This document shows positions 1 through 6,207 of a stretch of DNA of 7,883 nucleotides, one piece after another. The notes under the pieces were generated by a model, which was not told where the DNA came from, did not search any database, and saw nothing but the letters and a program-made list of their open reading frames with translations. The stretch comes from Pseudomonadota bacterium (lineage in GTDB: Bacteria; Pseudomonadota; Gammaproteobacteria; Burkholderiales; SHXO01), in contig JAEZCG010000186.1 in NCBI GenBank assembly GCA_023430065.1, forward strand, positions 1 to 7,883, read 5' to 3'. The first letter of the stretch is position 1. The number at the start of each line of letters is the position of its first letter. The translations under genes were made by a program, and so were the position numbers.

Positions 1-982
1 GCTCGCGCCCCCGCCGCTCCCGCCACCAACCTGTGCCGGCGACACTCGCGCCGATCAGCAGAAAGGCGATGTGCGGCATGCCTGGAATCAGGCCGAGCAC
101 GCCTAGGATTCCGCCGGTGATGTAGAGCACCTGTGGACGGCTTCCGAGCTGCTCGAGCAGTTGCGCATTGAGATCCTGCTCGGCCGAGACGCGCGTCACC
201 AGGATGCCCGCAGCAGTCGAGATCACCAGGGCCGGCACCTGCGCCACCAGACCGTCGCCGATGGCGAGCAAGGTGTAGATCCCCGCAGCCTCGCCGAGCC
301 CGAGGTCGTGCTGCGCGGTCCCGACGATGAGCCCGCCGATCACGTTGATCAGCATGATGATGATCCCGGCGACGGCATCGCCGCGAACGAACTTGCTGGC
401 GCCGTCCATGGCGCCGTAGAACTCCGCCTCCTTGGCGACCTCCTGGCGGCGTCTGCGCGCCTCGGCTTCGCCGATCAGGCCGGCGTTGAGGTCGGCATCG
501 ATGGCCATCTGCTTGCCCGGCATCGCGTCCAGCGTAAAGCGCGCGGCCACCTCGGCGATGCGCCCGGCACCCTTGGTGATCACCACGAAATTGATGATCA
601 CCAGGATGATGAAGACGATCAGGCCGACGGCGTAGTTGCTGCCGACCAGGAAGTGGCCGAAGGCCTCGATCACCTTGCCGGCGGCGTCCGGCCCGGTGTG
701 GCCCTGCATCAGCACCACGCGCGTGGACGCCACGTTCAGCGACAGCCGCAGCAGCGTGGTGAGCAGCAGGACGGTCGGAAAGAGGGAGAAGTCGAGCGGC
801 TTGAAGACGTACAGCGCGATCAGCAGCACCAGCATCGACATCGCGATGTTGAAGGTGAACAGCAGGTCGAGCGCGATGGGCGGCAGCGGCAGCACCATCA
901 TCGCGAGGATCATCACGATGAGCAGCGGGCCGGCCATCTGCTGCATGCCCGGTCGACCGATGTCCACGCGCGCCTCTGCCAT
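1..982 (-). CDS. flhA: FlhA, flagellar type III export gate protein (N-terminal 327 residues, cut by window edge)
   Basis: FlhA forms the large export gate of the flagellar type III secretion system in the inner membrane and helps drive export of rod, hook and filament subunits. Reading the minus strand from ATG at 982 gives 327 residues with no stop before the window edge; complete family members have about 690-700, so the missing part is mostly the cytoplasmic domain. The visible part starts [12 protein letters not shown] and holds several hydrophobic helices (for example around residues 18-35 and 110-130). It carries the FHIPEP-family stretch with [15 protein letters not shown], then [17 protein letters not shown] (from residue 154) and KFVRGDA (from 197), whose Asp202 lines up with a gate residue known to be essential in enterobacterial FlhA. 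A ribosome binding site AGAGGG lies at 995-990, seven bases before the ATG. It follows flhB by 20 bp on the same strand, so the two are surely co-transcribed. Identification is very secure. Confidence 0.97.
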   Translation of the reverse strand, partial: MAEARVDIGRPGMQQMAGPLLIVMILAMMVLPLPPIALDLLFTFNIAMSMLVLLIALYVFKPLDFSLFPTVLLLTTLLRLSLNVASTRVVLMQGHTGPDAAGKVIEAFGHFLVGSNYAVGLIVFIILVIINFVVITKGAGRIAEVAARFTLDAMPGKQMAIDADLNAGLIGEAEARRRRQEVAKEAEFYGAMDGASKFVRGDAVAGIIIMLINVIGGLIVGTAQHDLGLGEAAGIYTLLAIGDGLVAQVPALVISTAAGILVTRVSAEQDLNAQLLEQLGSRPQVLYITGGILGVLGLIPGMPHIAFLLIGASVAGTGWWRERRGRE

Positions 983-1002
983 CTAGCGGCCCTCTGCGGC
1001 GT

Positions 1003-2154
1003 TCATGCCGACTCCCCGGCGGGTCCTTCGCCCGGATCCATGCCGGCCGGCACCTGCACGCTCGGCTCGCGCGGCGCCTCGCCGCCGGCGCTGCGGAAGC
1101 GCCGCAGCTGGTAGACCCAAGCGAGGACCTCGGCGACGGCGTTGTACAGGCTCGCAGGGATCTCCCGCCCCAGCTCCGCATGCACGTACAAGGCACGCGC
1201 CAGGGGCGGCGCACGCAGGACGGGAACATTGGATGCGCGCGCCAGTTCCATGATCCGCTCGGCCACCAGCATCGATCCCTTCGCCACCACGCGCGGCGCG
1301 CCGCTGCGTCCCTCGAGATAACGCAGCGCCACCGCGTAGTGGTCGGGGTTGGTGACCACCACGTCCGCCTTGGGTACCTCGGCCATCATGCGACGGCGCG
1401 CCGCCTCCCTCTGCAGGGAGCGGATGCGTGCCTTCACCTGGGGATCGCCTTCCGTCTCCTTGTTCTCCTGGCGCACCTCCTCCTTGGTCATGCGCAGCTG
1501 GCGCGCATGGTCCCAGAGCTGGAACGGCACGTCGACGACGACGACGAGCAGCAGGCCGCCGGCAACCACGATGAAGGTGAATCCGAGCAGTTGGGCCAGG
1601 TGCGCGAGACCAGGCTCGATCGACTCGTTGGCCAGCGCGACGATCTCGCCCCGCTCGGCCCAGACCGCCCAGGCGGCGATTCCCCCGACGAGCACGGCCT
1701 TGAGCACCGCCTTGCCGAGTTCGATCAAGCCGTGCAGCGAGAAGATGCGGCCCAGTCCTCGCGCCGGATTGAGCCGCGCGAAATCGGGTTGCAGCGCTTC
1801 GACGCTGAACAGCCAGCCACTGATGGCCACCGAGGCGGCGATGGCCGCCACGGCGACCAGGAGAAACCAGGGCGCGAGTCCGAGCAGGGCGCCCAGGCTG
1901 CCGTCGAACAGCCGCATACCGAGCTGGCTGGTGTCGAAGGCGCTGCCGCGGTCGATCGTCAGGCCCGAGCGCACCACCTGCGTGAGCGCATGCATGAGCG
2001 GCCCGCCGAGGAATAGCAGGCCAGCCCCCGCGGCAATCAACACGGCAAACGTCGTCAGCTCGGGAGAACGAGGGACCTGGCCCCGGGCACGGGCCTGCTC
2101 CAGGCGTCTTGGTGACGCAGGTTCTGTTCGTTCGAGATCGCTGTCCTCGGCCAT
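1003..2154 (-). CDS. flhB: FlhB, flagellar export switch protein (autocleaving)
   Basis: FlhB sits in the inner membrane beside FlhA and switches export from rod/hook to filament subunits; its cytoplasmic domain cleaves itself between Asn and Pro of a conserved NPTH motif. The 383-residue protein begins MAEDSDLERTEPASPRRLEQ, the typical family start, which fixes the ATG at 2154. Four membrane segments are visible at about residues 33-57, 86-112, 144-166 and 187-208, followed by the conserved linker KEEVRQENKETEGDPQVK (224-241). The cleavage site is present at residues 269-272 but reads Asn-Pro-Asp-His instead of Asn-Pro-Thr-His; the Asn269-Pro270 bond itself is kept, at the same residue numbers as in Salmonella. 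After the cleavage domain there is a roughly 30-residue tail rich in Gly, Pro and Glu. The sequence before the start codon is mostly G and gives no clear ribosome binding site. First gene of a flhB-flhA unit. Confidence 0.97.
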   Translation of the reverse strand: MAEDSDLERTEPASPRRLEQARARGQVPRSPELTTFAVLIAAGAGLLFLGGPLMHALTQVVRSGLTIDRGSAFDTSQLGMRLFDGSLGALLGLAPWFLLVAVAAIAASVAISGWLFSVEALQPDFARLNPARGLGRIFSLHGLIELGKAVLKAVLVGGIAAWAVWAERGEIVALANESIEPGLAHLAQLLGFTFIVVAGGLLLVVVVDVPFQLWDHARQLRMTKEEVRQENKETEGDPQVKARIRSLQREAARRRMMAEVPKADVVVTNPDHYAVALRYLEGRSGAPRVVAKGSMLVAERIMELARASNVPVLRAPPLARALYVHAELGREIPASLYNAVAEVLAWVYQLRRFRSAGGEAPREPSVQVPAGMDPGEGPAGESA

Positions 2155-2248
2155 CCCCGCCCCGCCGGCCGGCGCGATGCCGGCTCGGATTCTGGCTCGT
2201 GCGCCGCGAGGCCCCCCCTGGCCACGCGTTCGCCGCCTTCTGCGCGCG

Positions 2249-2257
2249 AGTCTAGCA
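2249..2257 (-). promoter_or_regulatory. Weak extended -10 candidate for flhB
   Basis: On the minus strand this reads TGC followed by TAGACT, an extended -10 element matching the consensus hexamer at four of six bases, about 95 bases before the flhB ATG. No convincing -35 hexamer is found at 16-18 bp: TTGCGT lies upstream but 20 bases away. No good sigma-28 or sigma-54 site was found in front of flhB either. This is a guess at the flhB promoter based on pattern only. Confidence 0.22.
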
Positions 2258-2483
2258 CGCTTGCGCGGTCAGTTACGCAATATCTGCGCTCATGGTGCGG
2301 GGCTAACCACAACATTTAGTAGCGGGACGTACATGAGAGGTGCACGACGTTCGCCGCCGGCTGCGCCACAGGGACGAGCGCGCCAGGCGACTCGTGCGAA
2401 CTCGTGGGTTTCGGACTACACTCTGGCGCAATCCGAGGGGACGGTCCAACCGACCGCGCCTCGAACGGCCCCGCTAGAGGGCC

Positions 2484-2498
2484 GTGTCCGATCGGCAC
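2484..2498. repeat. Dyad symmetry 1 upstream of xoxF
   Basis: The core CCGATCGG (2488-2495) is an 8-bp perfect palindrome. The flanks GTG (2484-2486) and CAC (2496-2498) also pair, leaving one unpaired T at 2487. It sits about 190 bases before the xoxF start and 26 bp centre to centre from the second dyad. It could be part of an operator; a self-pairing structure in a long leader is the alternative. Confidence 0.3.
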
Positions 2499-2505
2499 TC
2501 CTGCT

Positions 2506-2528
2506 GCTCGGCTCCACGTGGGCCGAGC
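2506..2528. repeat. Dyad symmetry 2 upstream of xoxF (interrupted 22-bp palindrome)
   Basis: GCTCGGC (2506-2512) and GCCGAGC (2522-2528) are perfect inverted copies around CCACGTGG (2514-2521), itself a palindrome. Only one extra T (2513) stops the whole being a perfect 22-bp palindrome. Like dyad 1 it follows the pattern unpaired T, then CC-NNNN-GG palindrome, then pairing flank. Its position, 161-183 bases before the xoxF start codon, would suit a binding site for a dimeric regulator. No T run follows, so it is not a terminator. That the sequence is a palindrome is certain; a regulatory role is inference. Confidence 0.45.
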
Positions 2529-2618
2529 CCTCGGCGCAACCTCTTCGCGCCCGCCAGGCCATTACTACAAGAACAACGCGTCGCTCCACTCGAGGCCGTC
2601 ATCACGGCGCCGCCTCAC

Positions 2619-2633
2619 TGGCAACGGCTTCGC
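2619..2633 (+). promoter_or_regulatory. Sigma-54-like -24/-12 element candidate for xoxF
   Basis: TGGCA at 2619-2623 and TTCGC at 2629-2633 place GG (2620-2621) and GC (2632-2633) at the exact spacing of a sigma-54 promoter. Eight of the eleven defined consensus bases match (TGGCACG, four bases, TTGC). Transcription would begin near 2645, leaving a leader of about 44 bases before the xoxF GTG. The dyads at 2484-2528 would then lie roughly 120-160 bases upstream, where activators of sigma-54 usually bind. A weaker sigma-70-like pair ends at 2422 as an alternative. This is a pattern match only. Confidence 0.3.
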
Positions 2634-2677
2634 GCTCCCGCTCCTCGGGCAGCGCTACGTTCCATACAAATCATCGT

Positions 2678-2684
2678 GGGAGGA
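2678..2684 (+). promoter_or_regulatory. Strong ribosome binding site that sets the xoxF start
   Basis: GGGAGGA lies four bases before GTG at 2689. It is the best Shine-Dalgarno match near the xoxF start and is followed directly by a signal peptide, so GTG 2689 is preferred over the upstream in-frame starts that reach back to 2404. Confidence 0.85.
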
Positions 2685-2688
2685 TTTC

Positions 2689-4488
2689 GTGAACAGATCT
2701 CGCATCGTGAGTGTGTTGATGCTGCTGACGGCAACATCGACGCCCGGCATTGTCGCCGGGAACGACGAACTGGCGAAGCTCAGCTCGGATCCCGGCAACT
2801 GGGTCATGCAGGCGGGCAACTTCGCCAATCACCGCTACAGCGAACTGAAGCAGATCGACAAGGACAACGTCGGCAAACTGCAGGTCGCGTGGATGTTCTC
2901 CACCGGCGTACTGCGCGGGCACGAGGGATCACCGCTCGTCATCGGGGACACGATGTATCTGCACACCCCTTTCCCGAACAACGTATTCGCGATCGATCTC
3001 CCGACGCAGAAGATCAAGTGGAAGTACGCACCGAGGCAGGACAGCGCGGTCATTCCACAGATGTGCTGTGACACGGTCAACCGCGGGCTCGCCTACGCCG
3101 ACGGCAAGGTATTCCTGCAACAAGCGGACAGCATGCTGGTGGCGTTGGACGCGAACAGCGGGCAGGTCGTCTGGAGCGTCAAGAACGGTGATCCGAAACT
3201 GGGGGCGGTGAACACCAATGCACCTCACGTGTTCAAGGACAAGGTGATCACCGGCATTTCCGGCGGTGAGTGGGGCGTGCGCGGTTACCTGTCTGCCTAC
3301 GACATGAAGACCGGAAAGCTCGTGTGGCGCGGCTACAGCACCGGACCCGATGCGGAGATGCTCGTCGACCCGGACAAGACCATGACGTGGACCGACGGTC
3401 GAATGCAGCCGGTCGGGCGGGACTCCAGCCTGAAGACCTGGCAAGGCGATCAGTGGAAGATCGGGGGCGGCACCACGTGGGGTTGGTACAGCTACGACCC
3501 TGATCTGAATCTCGTGTACTACGGCACCGGCAACCCCAGCACCTGGAATCCCGCGCAGCGGCCTGGTGACAACCGCTGGTCGATGGCGATCTGGGCACGG
3601 GACCTCGATTCGGGCAAGGTCAAGTGGGTGTATCAGATGACCCCGTTCGACGAGTGGGACTTCGACGGCATCAACGAGATGATCCTGGCCGATCTCGACG
3701 TCAACGGCAAGGCGCGGAAGGTCCTCGTGCATTTCGACCGGAACGGCTTCGGCTACACCCTGGATCGCGTAACCGGCGAACTGCTGGTCGCGCAGAAGTA
3801 CGACCCGGCGGTGAACTGGGCGACGCACGTCGACATGAAGAGCGGACGACCCCAGGTGGTTGCGCAGTACAGCACCGCGGTCAACGGACCGGATGTCAAC
3901 ACCAAGGGCATCTGCCCGGCGGCACTCGGTACCAAGGATCAGCAACCTGCCGCGTTCCATCCGCGCACGCGACTGTTCTACGTGCCCACCAACCACGTGT
4001 GCATGGACTACGAGCCCTTCGAGGTCGAGTACGTGGCCGGCCAGCCCTATGTCGGCGCGACGCTGTCCATGTACCCGGGACCGGGCGGCAACATGGGCAA
4101 CTTCATCGCGTGGGATGCAAGCGCTGGCAAGATCGTCTGGTCCAACCCGGAGAAGTTCTCGGTCTGGAGCGGCGCACTCGCCACCGCGGGCGACGTGGTG
4201 TTCTACGGAACGCTCGAGGGCCATCTCAAGGCCGTCGATGCGTCGAGCGGGAAGGAATTGTGGCGGTTCAAGACCCCGTCGGGAATCATCGGGAACGTCT
4301 TCACCTACCTGCATGGCGGGAAGCAATACGTGGGGGTGTTCTCCGGCATCGGGGGCTGGGCCGGCATCGGCATGGCCGCCGGGCTGGAGAAGGATACCGA
4401 TGGCCTCGGCGCAGTGGGCGGGTACCGCGAGTTGCGCGAGTACACGGACCTGGGCGGACAGTTGACCGTGTTCGCACTGCCTGAGTGA
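2689..4488 (+). CDS. xoxF: XoxF, lanthanide-dependent PQQ methanol dehydrogenase (XoxF5-like)
   Basis: Periplasmic quinoprotein oxidising methanol to formaldehyde (some XoxF enzymes go on to formate) with PQQ and a lanthanide ion, passing electrons to a cytochrome c. Starting at GTG 2689 it has 599 residues, the usual size, with a signal peptide of about 24 residues ([13 protein letters not shown], cleavage near VAG-ND). The adjacent cysteines that form the disulphide over PQQ are Cys126-Cys127 in [13 protein letters not shown]. Metal ligands expected from XoxF structures are present: Glu194 (GGEWGVRG), Asn282 ([10 protein letters not shown]), catalytic Asp324, and Asp326 two residues on ([10 protein letters not shown]). 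Asp at this last place marks the lanthanide type; calcium MxaF has Ala. Beta-propeller repeats with Trp run throughout, and the C-terminal [15 protein letters not shown] and GGQLTVF blocks are typical of the XoxF5 clade. No mxaI is nearby, as expected. Residue 320 in TPFDEWD is Phe, where the family as I remember it has His. First gene of the operon. Confidence 0.96.
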   Translation: MNRSRIVSVLMLLTATSTPGIVAGNDELAKLSSDPGNWVMQAGNFANHRYSELKQIDKDNVGKLQVAWMFSTGVLRGHEGSPLVIGDTMYLHTPFPNNVFAIDLPTQKIKWKYAPRQDSAVIPQMCCDTVNRGLAYADGKVFLQQADSMLVALDANSGQVVWSVKNGDPKLGAVNTNAPHVFKDKVITGISGGEWGVRGYLSAYDMKTGKLVWRGYSTGPDAEMLVDPDKTMTWTDGRMQPVGRDSSLKTWQGDQWKIGGGTTWGWYSYDPDLNLVYYGTGNPSTWNPAQRPGDNRWSMAIWARDLDSGKVKWVYQMTPFDEWDFDGINEMILADLDVNGKARKVLVHFDRNGFGYTLDRVTGELLVAQKYDPAVNWATHVDMKSGRPQVVAQYSTAVNGPDVNTKGICPAALGTKDQQPAAFHPRTRLFYVPTNHVCMDYEPFEVEYVAGQPYVGATLSMYPGPGGNMGNFIAWDASAGKIVWSNPEKFSVWSGALATAGDVVFYGTLEGHLKAVDASSGKELWRFKTPSGIIGNVFTYLHGGKQYVGVFSGIGGWAGIGMAAGLEKDTDGLGAVGGYRELREYTDLGGQLTVFALPE

Positions 4489-4500
4489 ACGGCCATCATA

Positions 4501-4538
4501 CGACCGCGCCGGCACCTCCTGCCGGCCGCGGTCGTTTT
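4501..4538 (+). terminator. Intrinsic-terminator-like hairpin between xoxF and xoxG
   Basis: The left arm 4501-4514 (CGACCGCGCCGGCA) pairs with 4520-4534 with only one bulged G. The stem is 14 bp, the loop is CCTCC, and TTTT follows at once (4535-4538). This is the form of a rho-independent terminator, placed 12 bases after the xoxF stop and before the preferred xoxG start at 4557. As the downstream genes have no other obvious promoter, it most likely works as a partial terminator or as a stabiliser of the xoxF 3' end, giving more XoxF than XoxG/XoxJ. Confidence 0.75.
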
Positions 4539-4556
4539 CTGCCGCGGGGAACGAGA

Positions 4557-4949
4557 ATGCCGAGAAACTGGTTGTGGATGCTGACGGCGCTATTCTTCAG
4601 TCAGCAGGGCGGGGCGCAGGAAATCGACAATGGGTTGTACCGCGTCATGGACGGGTACAAGGTGGACGCCGACACGATGCAGGGATTCCGCACGTGGCGC
4701 GCGGCGGCCTGCGATCGCTGTCACGGCGCCAACCAGGAAGGACTGGTCGGGCCTTCGCTCCTGGAGAGCCTCAAGGCACTGAGCAAGGAAGAGTTCGACC
4801 TGACCGTCCTGAACGGCAGGCTCGACAAGGGAATGCCGAGCTTCGCGGCGAGCAAGATGGTGACGACGCACATCGACAAGCTCTACGCCTATCTCAAGGG
4901 TCGTTCCGATGGGGCGATCACGCGCGCGAAAGTGGAACTGCTGAAGTGA
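4557..4949 (+). CDS. xoxG: XoxG, small c-type cytochrome accepting electrons from XoxF
   Basis: A secreted monohaem cytochrome c, the likely electron acceptor of XoxF in the periplasm. From ATG 4557 it has 130 residues: a short signal peptide (MPRNWLWMLTALFF, cleavage near residue 20), the haem site CDRCH at 52-56, and Met93 in KGMPSF as likely sixth haem ligand. The stretch DADTMQGFRTWRAAACDRCH with GLVGPSL after it is typical of the cytochromes found beside xoxF. GGGGA at 4546-4550 serves as ribosome binding site. An in-frame GTG at 4485 overlaps the xoxF stop (GTGA) and would add 24 residues ([12 protein letters not shown] onward), but translation would then run through the terminator-like hairpin and the signal peptide would have an odd front, so ATG 4557 is preferred. 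It overlaps the next gene by four bases. Function rests on family and position. Confidence 0.9.
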   Translation: MPRNWLWMLTALFFSQQGGAQEIDNGLYRVMDGYKVDADTMQGFRTWRAAACDRCHGANQEGLVGPSLLESLKALSKEEFDLTVLNGRLDKGMPSFAASKMVTTHIDKLYAYLKGRSDGAITRAKVELLK

Positions 4950-5821
4950 CGGCAACCGGGCCGCGCAGGCGCGATACCCGAATCGTCAGCGCGATGATCG
5001 CGGCGCTGGCACTCGTCGCGCTGGCGTTGCCGGCCGGCTCGCGGGCACAGGAGTCCCGGCGCACGGCCTTCAAAGTGTGCCAGGACCCGGCGAACCTGCC
5101 CTTCTCCGATGCGCAGGGGAACGGTTTCGAGAACAGGATCGCACGCCTGCTCGCCGGCAGTCTGGGGCTGCCCGTCGAGTATTACAACTTTCCACAGCGC
5201 CTGGGATTCATCCGCAACACGCTGCGCTTCCGTCTGCCGGGGGAAGCCTATGCGTGCGACGTGATCATGGGGGTTCCGGCGCAGTCGGATCAGGTGGCCT
5301 CGACCCGGCCGTACTACCGTTCGTCCTACGCACTGGTCCTGGGAAGCCAGCTCTCACATGTCACGTCCGTCTCGGCGTTTCTCTCGCTGCCCGCATCCAC
5401 GCGGGACGCCCTTCGGATCGGCGTGTACGATCGCTCACCTGCCTCGGACTGGCTGGTCCGCCACGAACTGCTTGCGCAGGCCCGTCCGTATCCGATGCTG
5501 AATGCGGACCCCGGGCACTACTCCGGGCAGATCCTCGATCGCGACCTCGCGCGCGGCGATCTCGATGCGGCAGTGGTGTGGGGACCGATCGCCGGATACT
5601 TCAGTCGACGCGTGACCGAGGCGAATCTTCGCGTGCTTCCCCTCGCGTCCGAGCCCGGGCTGCCGCTGGAATTCGACATCGCCATCGGGGTGCGCCAAGG
5701 AGAAGCCGAATGGCAGGACACGCTGGACGGGCTGCTCTCCACGCATCGTCGGGAGATCCTCGCGATCCTCGAGGAATACGGTGTGCCCCTCCTGCCGGTC
5801 GACGAGGAGACACGACGGTGA
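4946..5821 (+). CDS. xoxJ: XoxJ/MxaJ-like periplasmic binding protein of the methanol dehydrogenase cluster
   Basis: This belongs to the solute-binding-protein fold family that travels with PQQ alcohol dehydrogenases (MxaJ, XoxJ). The role is unsettled; help in maturing or activating the dehydrogenase has been proposed, and no transporter genes lie here. From GTG 4946 it has 291 residues: a signal peptide of about 34 (Arg-rich start, then AMIAALALVALALPAG, cleavage near SRA-QE), then the hallmark FKVCQDPANLPFSDAQGNGF with Cys45. A second Cys is residue 104 (AYACDVIMGVP), possibly its disulphide partner. Later binding-protein features include TRPYYRSSYALV and DAAVVWGPIAGYF. The start overlaps the xoxG stop as GTGA, with a weak GTGGAA ahead of it. 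The open frame continues further upstream, but that part only shadows xoxG. The family is secure, the function less so. Confidence 0.9.
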   Translation: MTATGPRRRDTRIVSAMIAALALVALALPAGSRAQESRRTAFKVCQDPANLPFSDAQGNGFENRIARLLAGSLGLPVEYYNFPQRLGFIRNTLRFRLPGEAYACDVIMGVPAQSDQVASTRPYYRSSYALVLGSQLSHVTSVSAFLSLPASTRDALRIGVYDRSPASDWLVRHELLAQARPYPMLNADPGHYSGQILDRDLARGDLDAAVVWGPIAGYFSRRVTEANLRVLPLASEPGLPLEFDIAIGVRQGEAEWQDTLDGLLSTHRREILAILEEYGVPLLPVDEETRR

Positions 5822-6207
5822 ATCATCCCTGGGATGTCGGCGTCACCTGCCGATTCGCGCTGGCGACGCTTCTCGCCCTGGCCATCACGGCTGGGGAGCC
5901 GGCTGTAGCGGAGGAACCGGCGCAGCCGTATCCGACCATCGATCGCGTTCTCTTCGTGCAGGCATGTGCTCGGGAAAGACCCGAGCGCCCCCACACGGAG
6001 ATGCTGTACAAGTGCTCCTGCGCAATCGATGCGATCGCCGGCGAACTCGATTACGCAGGGTACATCGAGGCCTCCACGGCGTTCCACGCATCACAGATCG
6101 CCGGGCCTCGGGGAACCGAAGTGCGAGAGAGCACGCTCGGCAGGGAGTGGTCAGAGCGCTACCGAAGGGTACGCGACCGGGCACACAAGAGATGCTTCCT
6201 CGAGTGA
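5818..6207 (+). CDS. Uncharacterised secreted four-cysteine protein of the xox operon
   Basis: A small exported protein I cannot name. From GTG 5818 (GTGA overlap with xoxJ; ribosome binding site GAGGAG at 5804-5809, eight bases ahead) it has 129 residues. The first 31 look like a signal peptide (FALATLLALAITAG, cleavage near AVA-EE). The mature part of about 98 residues is polar, probably helical, and has four cysteines: Cys50 (VQACARE), Cys66 and Cys68 in YKCSCAIDAIA, and Cys126 four residues from the end (KRCFLE). Four cysteines allow two disulphides, or a Cys-X-Cys redox or metal site. No haem CxxCH and no EF-hand is present. The coding frame shows the same high third-position GC as its neighbours, and it is tightly coupled on both sides, so it is a real gene. 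Position suggests a role in maturing or serving XoxF or the SoxYZ-like carrier; this is inference only. Confidence 0.85.
   Translation: MNHPWDVGVTCRFALATLLALAITAGEPAVAEEPAQPYPTIDRVLFVQACARERPERPHTEMLYKCSCAIDAIAGELDYAGYIEASTAFHASQIAGPRGTEVRESTLGREWSERYRRVRDRAHKRCFLE

Larger units (their letters stand above)
2155..2688. other. Divergent intergenic region between flhB and xoxF
   Basis: This 534-bp stretch lies between two genes transcribed away from each other and should contain both promoters. Open frames exist on both strands but none encodes a recognisable protein, and the plus-strand frame that runs into xoxF has no ribosome binding site at its upstream starts. Seen within it: an extended -10 candidate for flhB (2257-2249), a weak sigma-70-like pair for the plus strand (GTGCGA at 2394-2399 and TACACT at 2417-2422, 17 bp apart), two dyad symmetries at 2484-2498 and 2506-2528, and a sigma-54-like element at 2619-2633. 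No RNA gene was recognised. Confidence 0.7.

Noticed and set aside
161..1114. Long plus-strand open frame, His- and Asp-rich
   Set aside because: It is antisense to flhA and the end of flhB, both certain genes. Its composition is that of a high-GC shadow frame and it matches no family.
2295..2330. Sigma-28-like TAAATGTT on the minus strand upstream of flhB
   Set aside because: The -35-like half is fair, but at the right spacing there is nothing like GCCGATAA, so it is not reported as a flagellar promoter.
2404..2688. N-terminal extension of xoxF by 95 residues
   Set aside because: The extension has no ribosome binding site and no family-like sequence. It would bury the signal peptide that begins at GTG 2689, which has a strong GGGAGGA ahead of it.
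4393..4416. Asp-rich LEKDTDGLG stretch that looks like an EF-hand or lanmodulin metal loop
   Set aside because: It is the normal C-terminal loop of XoxF before GAVGGY and lacks the spaced acidic residues of a 12-residue EF-hand. No lanmodulin-like gene is in the window.
2929..4515. 528-codon minus-strand open frame
   Set aside because: It lies opposite xoxF, whose protein matches its family along the whole length. The minus-strand frame is open only because of GC-rich codon use.
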